Origin: JADHLJ01 sp038118725
GTDB lineage: Bacteria; Pseudomonadota; Alphaproteobacteria; Thalassobaculales; Thalassobaculaceae
Reading direction: 5' to 3'
Length of the DNA: 64,000 bases
Assembly (NCBI GenBank): GCA_038118725.1
Contig: JAYOIK010000008.1
Location: 26,039-90,038, forward strand
Both the position numbers and the translations under genes were made by a program. Shown here one piece after another: positions 53,036 through 60,539 of this stretch. The notes beneath the pieces are model-generated. The model was not told where the DNA came from. It made no database searches and was given only the letters and a program-made list of their open reading frames with translations. Numbering within the stretch: the stretch's first letter is position 1; each line of letters starts with the position of its first letter.

Positions 53036-53752
53036 ATGAACATCGCGGCCGGAAAAATCGCCGAACTTGAGGATCCGCCGACCAAGCGCGAGCAAATCGT
53101 CGAGGCGGCATGCCGGCTGTTCCTGGAAAACGGCTATGAGCTGACCTCGATGGACGCGGTCGCCGCCGAGGCCAATGTCTCGAAGCGGACGGTCTACAGC
53201 CACTTCCAAAGCAAGGAGCTGCTGTTTACCGATATCATGGAGGACATGTGCCACCTGTTCGGCGAGGGCGCGATCGACACGATCGACTCTCAGGCCGCTC
53301 CGGAGGAGTTCCTGCGCGCCGCCGCCCATTTCCTGCTCGCGAAGGTGATGGACCCCAATCTTCAGGCCCTGATGCGCGCGATCATCTCCCAGGTCGGAGG
53401 TTTCCCGGCGATGGGTGAGAAATTCTGGCTGACCGGCCCGGGGGCGTTTCAAGCGGTTGTCGCGGACTATCTTCGCGCCCAAGACACGGCCGGGGTGCTG
53501 ACGGTTCCGGACGCGGCGGTTTCGGCCAGTCTGTTTCAGGGGATGGTCGCGGGTCCGCATTTCCTCCCCATGATCTTCACCGGGGCGGCGGATCGGTCCC
53601 CCGAGACCATCGAGACCACCATAGAGTCGGCGGTATCCCTGTTTTTGGCCGGTCATAACGTCTCATCACGGGCTGTTGATTTGCCCGTGACCGATAAAAG
53701 CCCAATTTCCACATTGGGTTCGGGAAATCAGGAGGGCAAGGATGCTGATTAA
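53036..53752 (+). CDS. TetR family transcriptional regulator
   Basis: The 238-residue protein has the TetR DNA-binding domain at residues 18-65 (REQIVEAACRLFLENGYE and MDAVAAEANVSKRTVYSHF, then KELLF). An all-helical ligand domain follows, of the AcrR/TetR_C_7 kind. The ATG at 53036 is behind AAGAGGA. Its stop lies inside the start of msrP (11-base overlap), so the two are coupled. It probably represses the divergent RND/LolA-like/outer-membrane set. Confidence 0.9.
   Translation: MNIAAGKIAELEDPPTKREQIVEAACRLFLENGYELTSMDAVAAEANVSKRTVYSHFQSKELLFTDIMEDMCHLFGEGAIDTIDSQAAPEEFLRAAAHFLLAKVMDPNLQALMRAIISQVGGFPAMGEKFWLTGPGAFQAVVADYLRAQDTAGVLTVPDAAVSASLFQGMVAGPHFLPMIFTGAADRSPETIETTIESAVSLFLAGHNVSSRAVDLPVTDKSPISTLGSGNQEGKDAD
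53699..53720 (+). other. Hairpin at the end of the TetR gene, before msrP
   Basis: CCCAAT-TTCCAC-ATTGGG, with a G-U and an A-T pair outside, lies 10-20 bases before the GGAGGG ribosome site of msrP and inside the TetR coding sequence. It may shape coupling of translation between the two genes. Confidence 0.35.
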
Positions 53753-54737
53753 ACGCAAGCGTGGTTGGGAAATCGCGGAGCGCGACGCGACACCGGAATC
53801 GACTTACATGAACCGGCGATCGCTGGTGAAGGCTCTAGCGGCCGGGCCACTCTTGGCCATGGGCGGTGGTCTGGCCGGGTGCTGGGACGAGGCGACGGCG
53901 TCGAACCCGACGCAGATCGTCGACGTCCCCCCCGATCCGAGCGCGCATCTGTATCCGGTGAAACGCAACCTGCGCTATAAGGTCGAGCGTCAGATCACCG
54001 ATGAATCCGACGCCACGACCTACAACAACTTCTACGAGTTCGGCTCCCACAAAAGCATCTCCCTCGCCGCTCAAGCCCTCAAGATCCGCCCATGGACGGT
54101 AACCTTCGACGGCATGGTCGAGAAACCCGTCAGCATCGGCATTGACGATCTGCTCAAGCAGATGCCGTTGGAAGAGCGAGTTTACCGCCATCGCTGTGTC
54201 GAGGCCTGGTCGATGATCGTGCCATGGAGCGGTTTTCCGCTGGCCAAGCTGGTGGAGCTCGCCAAGCCGCTCTCCTCGGCTAAATACATCAAGATGCAGA
54301 CTTTCCAGGACCCGGAGATCGCCCCCGGTCAGAAACAGCACTGGTACCCCTGGCCCTATGTCGAGGGCCTGACAATGGCCGAGGCGACGAACGAACTTGC
54401 CTTCATGGTGACCGGCGTCTACGGCAAGCCGGTGCCGCGTCAGATGGGCGCGCCCCTGCGTCTGGCGGTGCCGTGGAAATACGGTTTCAAGCACATCAAG
54501 TCGATCGTGCGCTTCACCTTCACGGACAAGCGTCCGGTCTCGTTCTGGCAGGAAATCCAGGGCGCCGAGTACGGCTTCTGGGCCAATGTGAACCCAAAGG
54601 TGAACCACCCACGCTGGAGCCAGGCGACAGAGCGAACCCTCAGCGGTCCCCGCGTGCCGACACAACTTTATAACGGCTACACCGAGTACGTGGCCGACAT
54701 GTACAAGGACATCAAGGGCGAGAATCTGTTCATGTAG
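53742..54737 (+). CDS. msrP: Protein-methionine-sulfoxide reductase catalytic subunit MsrP
   Basis: The 331-residue molybdopterin enzyme of the sulfite-oxidase fold starts MLIKRKRGWEI, as MsrP does. A Tat signal with NRRSLVKAL and a hydrophobic stretch to GLAGC follows. The molybdenum ligand is Cys152 in HRCVEAWSM. PWPYVEGL and the C-terminal YTEYVADMYKDIKG are family-typical. It repairs oxidised methionines in periplasmic proteins. The usual heme partner msrQ is not beside it; the downstream region is repeats and an assembly gap. Confidence 0.93.
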   Translation: MLIKRKRGWEIAERDATPESTYMNRRSLVKALAAGPLLAMGGGLAGCWDEATASNPTQIVDVPPDPSAHLYPVKRNLRYKVERQITDESDATTYNNFYEFGSHKSISLAAQALKIRPWTVTFDGMVEKPVSIGIDDLLKQMPLEERVYRHRCVEAWSMIVPWSGFPLAKLVELAKPLSSAKYIKMQTFQDPEIAPGQKQHWYPWPYVEGLTMAEATNELAFMVTGVYGKPVPRQMGAPLRLAVPWKYGFKHIKSIVRFTFTDKRPVSFWQEIQGAEYGFWANVNPKVNHPRWSQATERTLSGPRVPTQLYNGYTEYVADMYKDIKGENLFM

Positions 54738-54925
54738 CTCGCGGAGCGCTTGAACAACGCGCCCCGCCCGCACCGTCGCCCCGCGCTTGACGCGGGGCCG
54801 AAGCCTGAACCGACCGAGCGCGACGCATGGCGGAGCTTTGGGAGGGGAACGCTGAGCCAAACCGAAGGCGGAAAGTAGTCCACCATGCGTCGCGTTGAAA
54901 AGTTTCGGGCTTGGGTCCCGCGTCA

Positions 54926-54951
54926 AGCGCGGGACGACGCTGAAATGGGCC
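54926..54951 (+). repeat. 26-base direct repeat, left copy at the gap
   Basis: AGCGCGGGACGACGC plus TGAAATGGGCC is repeated exactly at 55036-55061, 110 bases further. The first copy ends where the N run begins, which suggests that the assembler could not span a repeat. Confidence 0.85.
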
Positions 54952-54961
54952 NNNNNNNNNN
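54952..54961. other. Run of ten unknown bases (assembly gap)
   Basis: Ten N characters. The true length here is unknown; a run of exactly ten usually marks a scaffold join. The flanking repeat makes the order of pieces near it less certain. Confidence 0.95.
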
Positions 54962-55035
54962 CCGCAACCCCACTCTGTATATAGTCTACAAGCTTCGCTG
55001 TTTTTTTATTTTTGGGGTTGTGGGGCGGCCCCCAC

Positions 55036-55061
55036 AGCGCGGGACGACGCTGAAATGGGCC
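55036..55061 (+). repeat. 26-base direct repeat, right copy
   Basis: Exact copy of 54926-54951. The ATG proposed for the next gene (55055) lies inside this repeat, so the start of that protein should be treated with care. Confidence 0.85.
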
Positions 55062-55912
55062 CCAATCGCTTCCGTTACCTCCGACGCGGCCTTGCGGGCT
55101 TCCTCTCGATCCTTTGCCTTTTTCTCCTACCTCTCGCGTCCGCGGACTCCGAGCCTCCCCTTCCCATATTCGACTGCCATCTGCACTACAGTGAAGACGC
55201 CTGGAGTTCTTTCCCTCCAAACGAGGTCATCTCCACGATCCGCGCCGCCGGCGTCATCGGCATTCTCGCCTCAAGCTCGCCGGACGACGGGACGGTTAAG
55301 CTTCTAGAGCGCGCGCCGGACCTGGTTGTCCCGGAGCTTCGCCCCTATCGCAACGGCGTCTCCTCCGCGACCTGGCACGCCGACGCCGACACCCCGGCCT
55401 ATCTTCGCGAGCGGCTCGCGCAACGGCGTTATATCGGGATTGGCGAGTTCCATCTGCACACGGTCGAGGATGCTCGAAGCGCAACGGTTCGGGATGCCGT
55501 TGCCCTCGCGGTTGAGCACGACATCCATCTTCATGTTCACGCCGACGCGCCCGTGATCCGCGCCCTGCTCCAAATCAACCCGGATTCGCGGATCCTCTGG
55601 GCCCATGCCGGCATGGTAACGCCGCCGGACCAGATCAGGGCGGTCATGCAATCGTATCCGAATGTCTCGGCGGAGCTGTCTTATCGAGAGGATCAGATTC
55701 TGGGCGACGGAACCCTTGATCCACACTGGAAAAGCCTGTTCCTGGACTTCCCTGATCGCTTCGTCGTGGGCTCCGATACATGGGCGCCGGGCCGATGGCC
55801 GATCTATGACGCGATCATCGACGACCACCGGGCCTACCTTAAACTGCTTCCACGCGGTCTCGCCGAGAAAATCGCTTTTCGCAATGCCGAGCGGATGTTT
55901 CGTCGGAAGTAA
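55055..55912 (+). CDS. Exported amidohydrolase-family TIM-barrel protein
   Basis: The 285-residue protein begins with basic residues and a hydrophobic stretch (FLSILCLFLLPLASAD), a signal peptide. The metal-dependent barrel follows: FDCHLHYSED with the HxH pair, GIGEFHLHT with a Glu, LHVHADAPV, ILWAHAGMVT and VVGSDTWAPG with the Asp. This suits the amidohydrolase_2 group in the periplasm. The start lies in a repeat next to the assembly gap. The substrate is unknown. Confidence 0.8.
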   Translation: MGPNRFRYLRRGLAGFLSILCLFLLPLASADSEPPLPIFDCHLHYSEDAWSSFPPNEVISTIRAAGVIGILASSSPDDGTVKLLERAPDLVVPELRPYRNGVSSATWHADADTPAYLRERLAQRRYIGIGEFHLHTVEDARSATVRDAVALAVEHDIHLHVHADAPVIRALLQINPDSRILWAHAGMVTPPDQIRAVMQSYPNVSAELSYREDQILGDGTLDPHWKSLFLDFPDRFVVGSDTWAPGRWPIYDAIIDDHRAYLKLLPRGLAEKIAFRNAERMFRRK

Positions 55913-55995
55913 GCGATCCCAACCTGGACGCCGGTCCCGGAATTCGGTTTCATCCACGCTAGCTGAATCCTCCGCTGGAATGGGAGCATCCGACA

Positions 55996-57003
55996 ATGGC
56001 CGACCGCAAACCCCGTATCGCCTTTCTTGGAACCGGCGGCACGATATCCTTCACCGGGCGCGACAGTCTGGATACCTGGGAATACATGGACTACGGGAGC
56101 CGACAGTCGGTCACCGAGATCCTCGCGCGCTTTCCCGAGGTGACGGATAACGCCGAGATCATCCCCTACAATGTCCGCCAGGTTTCCAGTTCCGGCATCG
56201 TGCCCGATGACTGGCTGGCTCTCGCGGCGAAGATCAAGGAAGTCGACGGCGCGGGCGACGACATCGACGGCATCGTCGTCACCCATGGGACAGCAACCCT
56301 CGAGGAGACCGCTTACTTCCTCAACCTGACCGCCAAGACCGACTTGCCGGTGGTGGTCATCGGCGCCCAGCGTCCCTCAACCGGTTTCGCCACGGACGCG
56401 GGAAGTAACCTTCTGGCAGCTGTGCGAACCGCTGGCTCCGCCAAAGCCCGCGGGCTCGGCGTGGTGGTCTTGCTGAACGAGGAAATCCAGGCGGCGCGCG
56501 AAGTTACCAAAACCTCGACGCTCAGATTGGAAACTTTCAAGACGCCGGATCTCGGCATGCTCGGCTATGCCGACCCCGACGGTAGCGTCGCGATCTATCG
56601 CAGGCCCGCGCGTCCGCACACCCAGGCCAGCGAGTTCGATGTGTCGGATGTCCAGGAACTTCCGCGCGTCGACATCGTACCGAGCTACGCGGGAGCCGAC
56701 GGGACCGCGATCGAGGCCTTTATCGCCGCCGGCGCCAAGGCTCTTGTCATCGCCACCCTGGCCCCTGGCCTTCCGACGCCGCCCCAAGTCGAAGCGGTGG
56801 AAGCCGCGCGAAAGGCCGGAACCATTATCATCTACAGCACGCGCGCCGGTAGCGGACGGGTGCTTCGCCGCGCCACGATGCGCCGGGACGGTATCGTTGC
56901 CGCCGACAATCTCAACCCGCAAAAAGCGCGCGTTCTGGCGATGCTCGCGCTCACCCGCACCGACGATCCGGACGACATTCAACGGATGTTCGACACTTAT
57001 TAG
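55996..57003 (+). CDS. Asparaginase family protein
   Basis: The 335-residue protein has the two catalytic motifs of bacterial type I/II asparaginase: FLGTGGTISFTGRD with the first Thr (about residue 14) and VVTHGTATLEETAYFL with Thr-Lys/Asp-type residues. DLPVVVIGAQRP follows. It hydrolyses Asn, Gln or a related amide. There is no signal peptide, so it is cytosolic. The upstream exported amidohydrolase ends 83 bases before. Confidence 0.9.
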   Translation: MADRKPRIAFLGTGGTISFTGRDSLDTWEYMDYGSRQSVTEILARFPEVTDNAEIIPYNVRQVSSSGIVPDDWLALAAKIKEVDGAGDDIDGIVVTHGTATLEETAYFLNLTAKTDLPVVVIGAQRPSTGFATDAGSNLLAAVRTAGSAKARGLGVVVLLNEEIQAAREVTKTSTLRLETFKTPDLGMLGYADPDGSVAIYRRPARPHTQASEFDVSDVQELPRVDIVPSYAGADGTAIEAFIAAGAKALVIATLAPGLPTPPQVEAVEAARKAGTIIIYSTRAGSGRVLRRATMRRDGIVAADNLNPQKARVLAMLALTRTDDPDDIQRMFDTY

Positions 57004-57095
57004 AAACGGCGAAAGAAGCGCGAATTTCTATCTTTTGCGAGCCCTTACGACTAGAATTCCGCGCGTGTTCGCAGCGCCCACTCGGGAAAACATGA

Positions 57096-59462
57096 ATGCC
57101 GACCGCCCTGCAAGGTGAGCTACGCGACCTTTTGGAGAACAACCCCTTGGGCGTCGCGATCATGCGTCATGAGAGCGATGAGGAAGGCGGCGTTACCGCG
57201 CGGCGCATTTTCGCCAATGACGCCCTGCGCGTGCTGTTCGGCGCCGAAACAATGCAAGAGCTGGTACGCCGCCCGGTTCTGGAGAGTTGGGTCGACGTGT
57301 CGGCGCTTGAACATGTCAACAGCGCCTTCGCGGCCAGAACCCCCTTGTCGGGCTTCGAGGCCGAGCGGGTTCGCCCCGACGGCTCCCGATTCTGGGTATC
57401 CATGACCGGCCAGCCCATCATCCTCGATGGCGAGGAATTGACGATCGTCTGGCATCTCGACATCACCGACCGCAAGCAGGCCGAGAAAAACCTGCGAGAT
57501 AGTGAAGCGCAGATCCGCGACTACATGGCCTCAAGCGTCGACTGGCTCTGGGAGATGGACGCCGACCTGCGCTTCACCTACCTGTCCTCGAATATCGAGC
57601 GTATCGCGGGCATCGAACCGGAGAAACAGTACGGGAAAACCCGTCGAGATCTGCTCGGACCGAACCATGACCAAGCGCTTTGGGACGCGCATTTCGCCGC
57701 GCTCGAGGCCAGGGAGGCGTTTCGCGACTTCGTCTATCCACAACAAACCGATAACGGGGAACTCAGGTGGGTCAGCGTGAGCGGAAAGCCGATTTTCTCG
57801 GACCAGGGCGTCTTTCTCGGATACCGCGGAACCGGGAACGATGTCACCGCCCGGGTCGAAAATCAGGAATTGCGGAGCGTCAGTCGGGCCAAATCCGAGT
57901 TTCTATCGCAGATGAGCCACGAGTTGCGCACGCCTCTGAACGGTATTCTCGGTTTCAGCCAGATTCTCGAAAATGACCGGGTGAACCCGCTCACGGCGAG
58001 ACAGCAACTCGCCGTTTCCCAGATCCAACGCGGCGGCACCCATCTGTTGACGCTGATCAATCAGGTTCTGGACATGGCGGCGATCGAGAATCGTACCTTC
58101 AAGCCAAGTCTGGAACCCGTGGCCACGCGAGACATCATTGACGATTGCCTCGGCATGGTGGAGGTGATGGCCGCCGAAAACAGCATCCGCGTCACCGGCC
58201 CCCCATCGAACGCGGACCTGCCGCGCTTTGTAACCGCGGACAGAACCAGGCTGCGTCAGGTGCTTCTTAACCTGCTGTCGAACGCCATCAAGTACAATGT
58301 CCCTGGCGGTTCGGTCACCTTGCGCTGCGCGCCAAGCCCCGCCGGCACCATCCGGTTCGAAGTCACCGATACCGGGCCGGGCATTCCCGCCCGGTACCAC
58401 GACAAGCTGTTCACGCCCTTTTCAAGATTTTCGACCCAACGCGCGGACGTGGAAGGAACCGGCATCGGTCTAAGCATCACGCGAGATCTCGTGGAACTGA
58501 TGAACGGCACAATCGACTTCTCTTCCGAGGAGGGACGTGGATCGAGCTTTTGGATCACTCTTCCGTCCGCCACGGGCGTGGAGATCGCATCGACCCGCGA
58601 CACGCGCGAACCAGGCCAGAAACAGGCCGACCGCGATCGGGCCGGAACCGATGCCTTCAACGACCTGTCGATACCCAACGCGCGCATCCTCTATGTCGAG
58701 GACAATCCGACGAACGCCCGCTTGATGGAGATGATCGTCGAGGAAGTCGATGCCCTGACACTGGATATCGCCGGCACGGCGGAGGCCGGTATCGAACAGA
58801 TCGACAGGCTTCCCCCGGACGCGGTTCTGATGGACCTGAACCTGCCGGGAATCAGCGGTGTCGAAGCCCTACGCATTCTCCGGGTCGATCCCAAGACCCG
58901 TGACATTCCGGTCATCGCCGTCAGCGCCAACGCGATGCCGGAAGATATCGAGGCCGCCCGCGCCGCCGGCTTCGACTCCTATGTCACCAAACCCTTCGAT
59001 ATCCGCGACCTGCTCGCCACGCTCGGCGAGGTGTTGAACAAGGACTCGACCGGCGGGAAAGCCGAAACAGTGACGGAGACATCGCGCGCCGTCAGCGCGG
59101 ATTACGCTCCTCTCGCGGCAAGCGATATTGAGCGGCTGTTGACGACGGCGCGCACGCTTCCCCCCGCCTATGTTTCCATCCTGCGAAGTCAGGCCGCCTC
59201 AATCCCGGAACTGATTTCGGAACTCCGCCTCGCGCGGGCCAACAATGCGCCGACGGAAATCGAAACGGCGGCTCATAAACTCAAGTCCCAGGCGGCGACC
59301 TTCGGCGCCAGAACGGTCCGGGACCTTGCTTCGCGCATCGAGAAGCTTGCCCAGTCCGGAGATCTATCGGACATCGCGGCGATCACCCATCGTCTGGAAG
59401 ATGAACACGCCGCGATCGCACCAATCGTGGCGCGATTGCTCGACGATATCGAGAACACCTGA
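57096..59462 (+). CDS. Hybrid sensor histidine kinase (PAS-PAS-HisKA-HATPase-REC-Hpt)
   Basis: The 788-residue protein has two PAS domains (about 10-125 and 140-255). HisKA follows with His275 in MSHELRTPLNG, then HATPase_c (LLNLLSNAIKYN, DTGPGIP, GTGIGLSI). A receiver domain with Asp580 in VLMDLNLPG comes next, then a C-terminal Hpt with His727 in AAHKLKSQAATFGA. There are no membrane helices, so it senses a cytosolic cue. The phosphate would pass His-Asp-His to an unlinked regulator; no response regulator gene is near. Confidence 0.92.
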   Translation: MPTALQGELRDLLENNPLGVAIMRHESDEEGGVTARRIFANDALRVLFGAETMQELVRRPVLESWVDVSALEHVNSAFAARTPLSGFEAERVRPDGSRFWVSMTGQPIILDGEELTIVWHLDITDRKQAEKNLRDSEAQIRDYMASSVDWLWEMDADLRFTYLSSNIERIAGIEPEKQYGKTRRDLLGPNHDQALWDAHFAALEAREAFRDFVYPQQTDNGELRWVSVSGKPIFSDQGVFLGYRGTGNDVTARVENQELRSVSRAKSEFLSQMSHELRTPLNGILGFSQILENDRVNPLTARQQLAVSQIQRGGTHLLTLINQVLDMAAIENRTFKPSLEPVATRDIIDDCLGMVEVMAAENSIRVTGPPSNADLPRFVTADRTRLRQVLLNLLSNAIKYNVPGGSVTLRCAPSPAGTIRFEVTDTGPGIPARYHDKLFTPFSRFSTQRADVEGTGIGLSITRDLVELMNGTIDFSSEEGRGSSFWITLPSATGVEIASTRDTREPGQKQADRDRAGTDAFNDLSIPNARILYVEDNPTNARLMEMIVEEVDALTLDIAGTAEAGIEQIDRLPPDAVLMDLNLPGISGVEALRILRVDPKTRDIPVIAVSANAMPEDIEAARAAGFDSYVTKPFDIRDLLATLGEVLNKDSTGGKAETVTETSRAVSADYAPLAASDIERLLTTARTLPPAYVSILRSQAASIPELISELRLARANNAPTEIETAAHKLKSQAATFGARTVRDLASRIEKLAQSGDLSDIAAITHRLEDEHAAIAPIVARLLDDIENT

Positions 59463-59495
59463 GCGCTAACCATCCAACCGGCGGCGGCGCCAGAA

Positions 59496-60539
59496 TTAAT
59501 TATCCAAAAACCTCTGCTCCGCCGCATAGACTTTTCCCCGGTCGGTTAGAAAGTCCCGCACGCCGACGGCGACTTTCTCCGGATAGGCCTCGAGATCACC
59601 ATTCGCCACGCCTTCCGCGACGGTAATGGCGCTCCAAAGCGCCGTTGTCATGCCGAAGGAGGAAAGCGGATCGAAGGCGGCCGCCGCGTCACCCACCGCG
59701 GCCCATCCCTCACCCGCCGCCGGCGCGATCCAGGTTGTGCCCGCGCTGACCAGGCTTGGAACGTTCTCGACCAGGAACCCCGCCTCGCCTATCCATCGGT
59801 CGATATACTGGGTTTGGGCGAGTAAATCCTTGAAGACCGCGATATCGCGGGTCGCGCCGCGCGGCAAATGATCCGGGTCGGTGAAATAGTTGAGCGCCAA
59901 ACGCCCATCGGCCAGCAGGGAGGCGTACCACCAGCCGTCGGCCACGGCCTCGATCAAGGTGGCGCGGGTCGCCTCGACATCACTGTCGGGATCTTGACGA
60001 AGGAAGACCACCAGCGCCGCCAACCGGTCGGCGCGAAAACGTTGTCCGTGGTCGCGAGCCAGGACCGCCGCCCGTCCGCTCGCGTCGACTACAAAATCGG
60101 CGGTGTGCTCATCCTCCCCGACCTTGACGCGCCAGCCCGCGCCCTCTCGCGTGACCTTGTCCACCAAGGCGTTAATCCGCCGGGCGCCGCGCGAAAGCGC
60201 GAGTGACGTCAAGGCAACTTCAAAAGCGGGGCGATCCAGCACGACGCCGGCGCCCTGGAGTTGCAGGATCGCGTTACGTTCCTCGATCCGCTCCGAGCCC
60301 CAGGCGGAGAGCATGCTGTTTGCCTCGCGGTGACGCGGGTCGTCCAACAGGTGCTCGGCATGAATTCGGGCCAGAAGCCCCCGCGCGGCGGGCGCTAAAT
60401 GCTCTCCGGGCTTGTCTCCCGGCTCCACCGTCGGCGCGATCCATAGCGGCGTGATGCCGAGCCCGACGAGACGCAGACAGGCCGCCGCGCCGGCGATCCC
60501 GCCGCCAACAACCGCGACGGGCCCCCTCGCCTCGTTCAT
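59496..60539 (-). CDS. LodB-like FAD-dependent maturation enzyme
   Basis: The 347-residue flavoprotein has VAVVGGGIAGAAACLRL at the start, VVDASGRAAVLARDHG in the middle and GWAAVGDAAAAFDPLSSFGMT near residue 275. This is the tryptophan-halogenase/geranylgeranyl-reductase-like layout of LodB. In LodA-type oxidases LodB is needed to build the cysteine tryptophylquinone cofactor. Its ATG shares one base with the stop of the LodA-like gene (TGATG), so the two are tightly coupled. Confidence 0.85.
   Translation of the reverse strand: MNEARGPVAVVGGGIAGAAACLRLVGLGITPLWIAPTVEPGDKPGEHLAPAARGLLARIHAEHLLDDPRHREANSMLSAWGSERIEERNAILQLQGAGVVLDRPAFEVALTSLALSRGARRINALVDKVTREGAGWRVKVGEDEHTADFVVDASGRAAVLARDHGQRFRADRLAALVVFLRQDPDSDVEATRATLIEAVADGWWYASLLADGRLALNYFTDPDHLPRGATRDIAVFKDLLAQTQYIDRWIGEAGFLVENVPSLVSAGTTWIAPAAGEGWAAVGDAAAAFDPLSSFGMTTALWSAITVAEGVANGDLEAYPEKVAVGVRDFLTDRGKVYAAEQRFLDN

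Larger units (their letters stand above)
54738..55054. other. Repeat-rich spacer with an assembly gap
   Basis: These 317 bases follow msrP. They carry a repeat of the form CCCCGCG-CTTGA-CGCGGGG near 54780 and its inverse near 54916 (GTCCCGCG-TCAAG-CGCGGGAC). Then comes the N gap, a short AT-rich part with a T7-A-T5 stretch, and a second copy of the flank. I see no gene. Confidence 0.7.

Noticed and set aside
53835..55220. Long minus-strand open frame of about 460 codons that crosses the N gap
   Set aside because: It is antisense to msrP and the amidohydrolase, both clearly real, and includes unknown bases. The residues are not family-like. Long antisense frames are common at this GC content.
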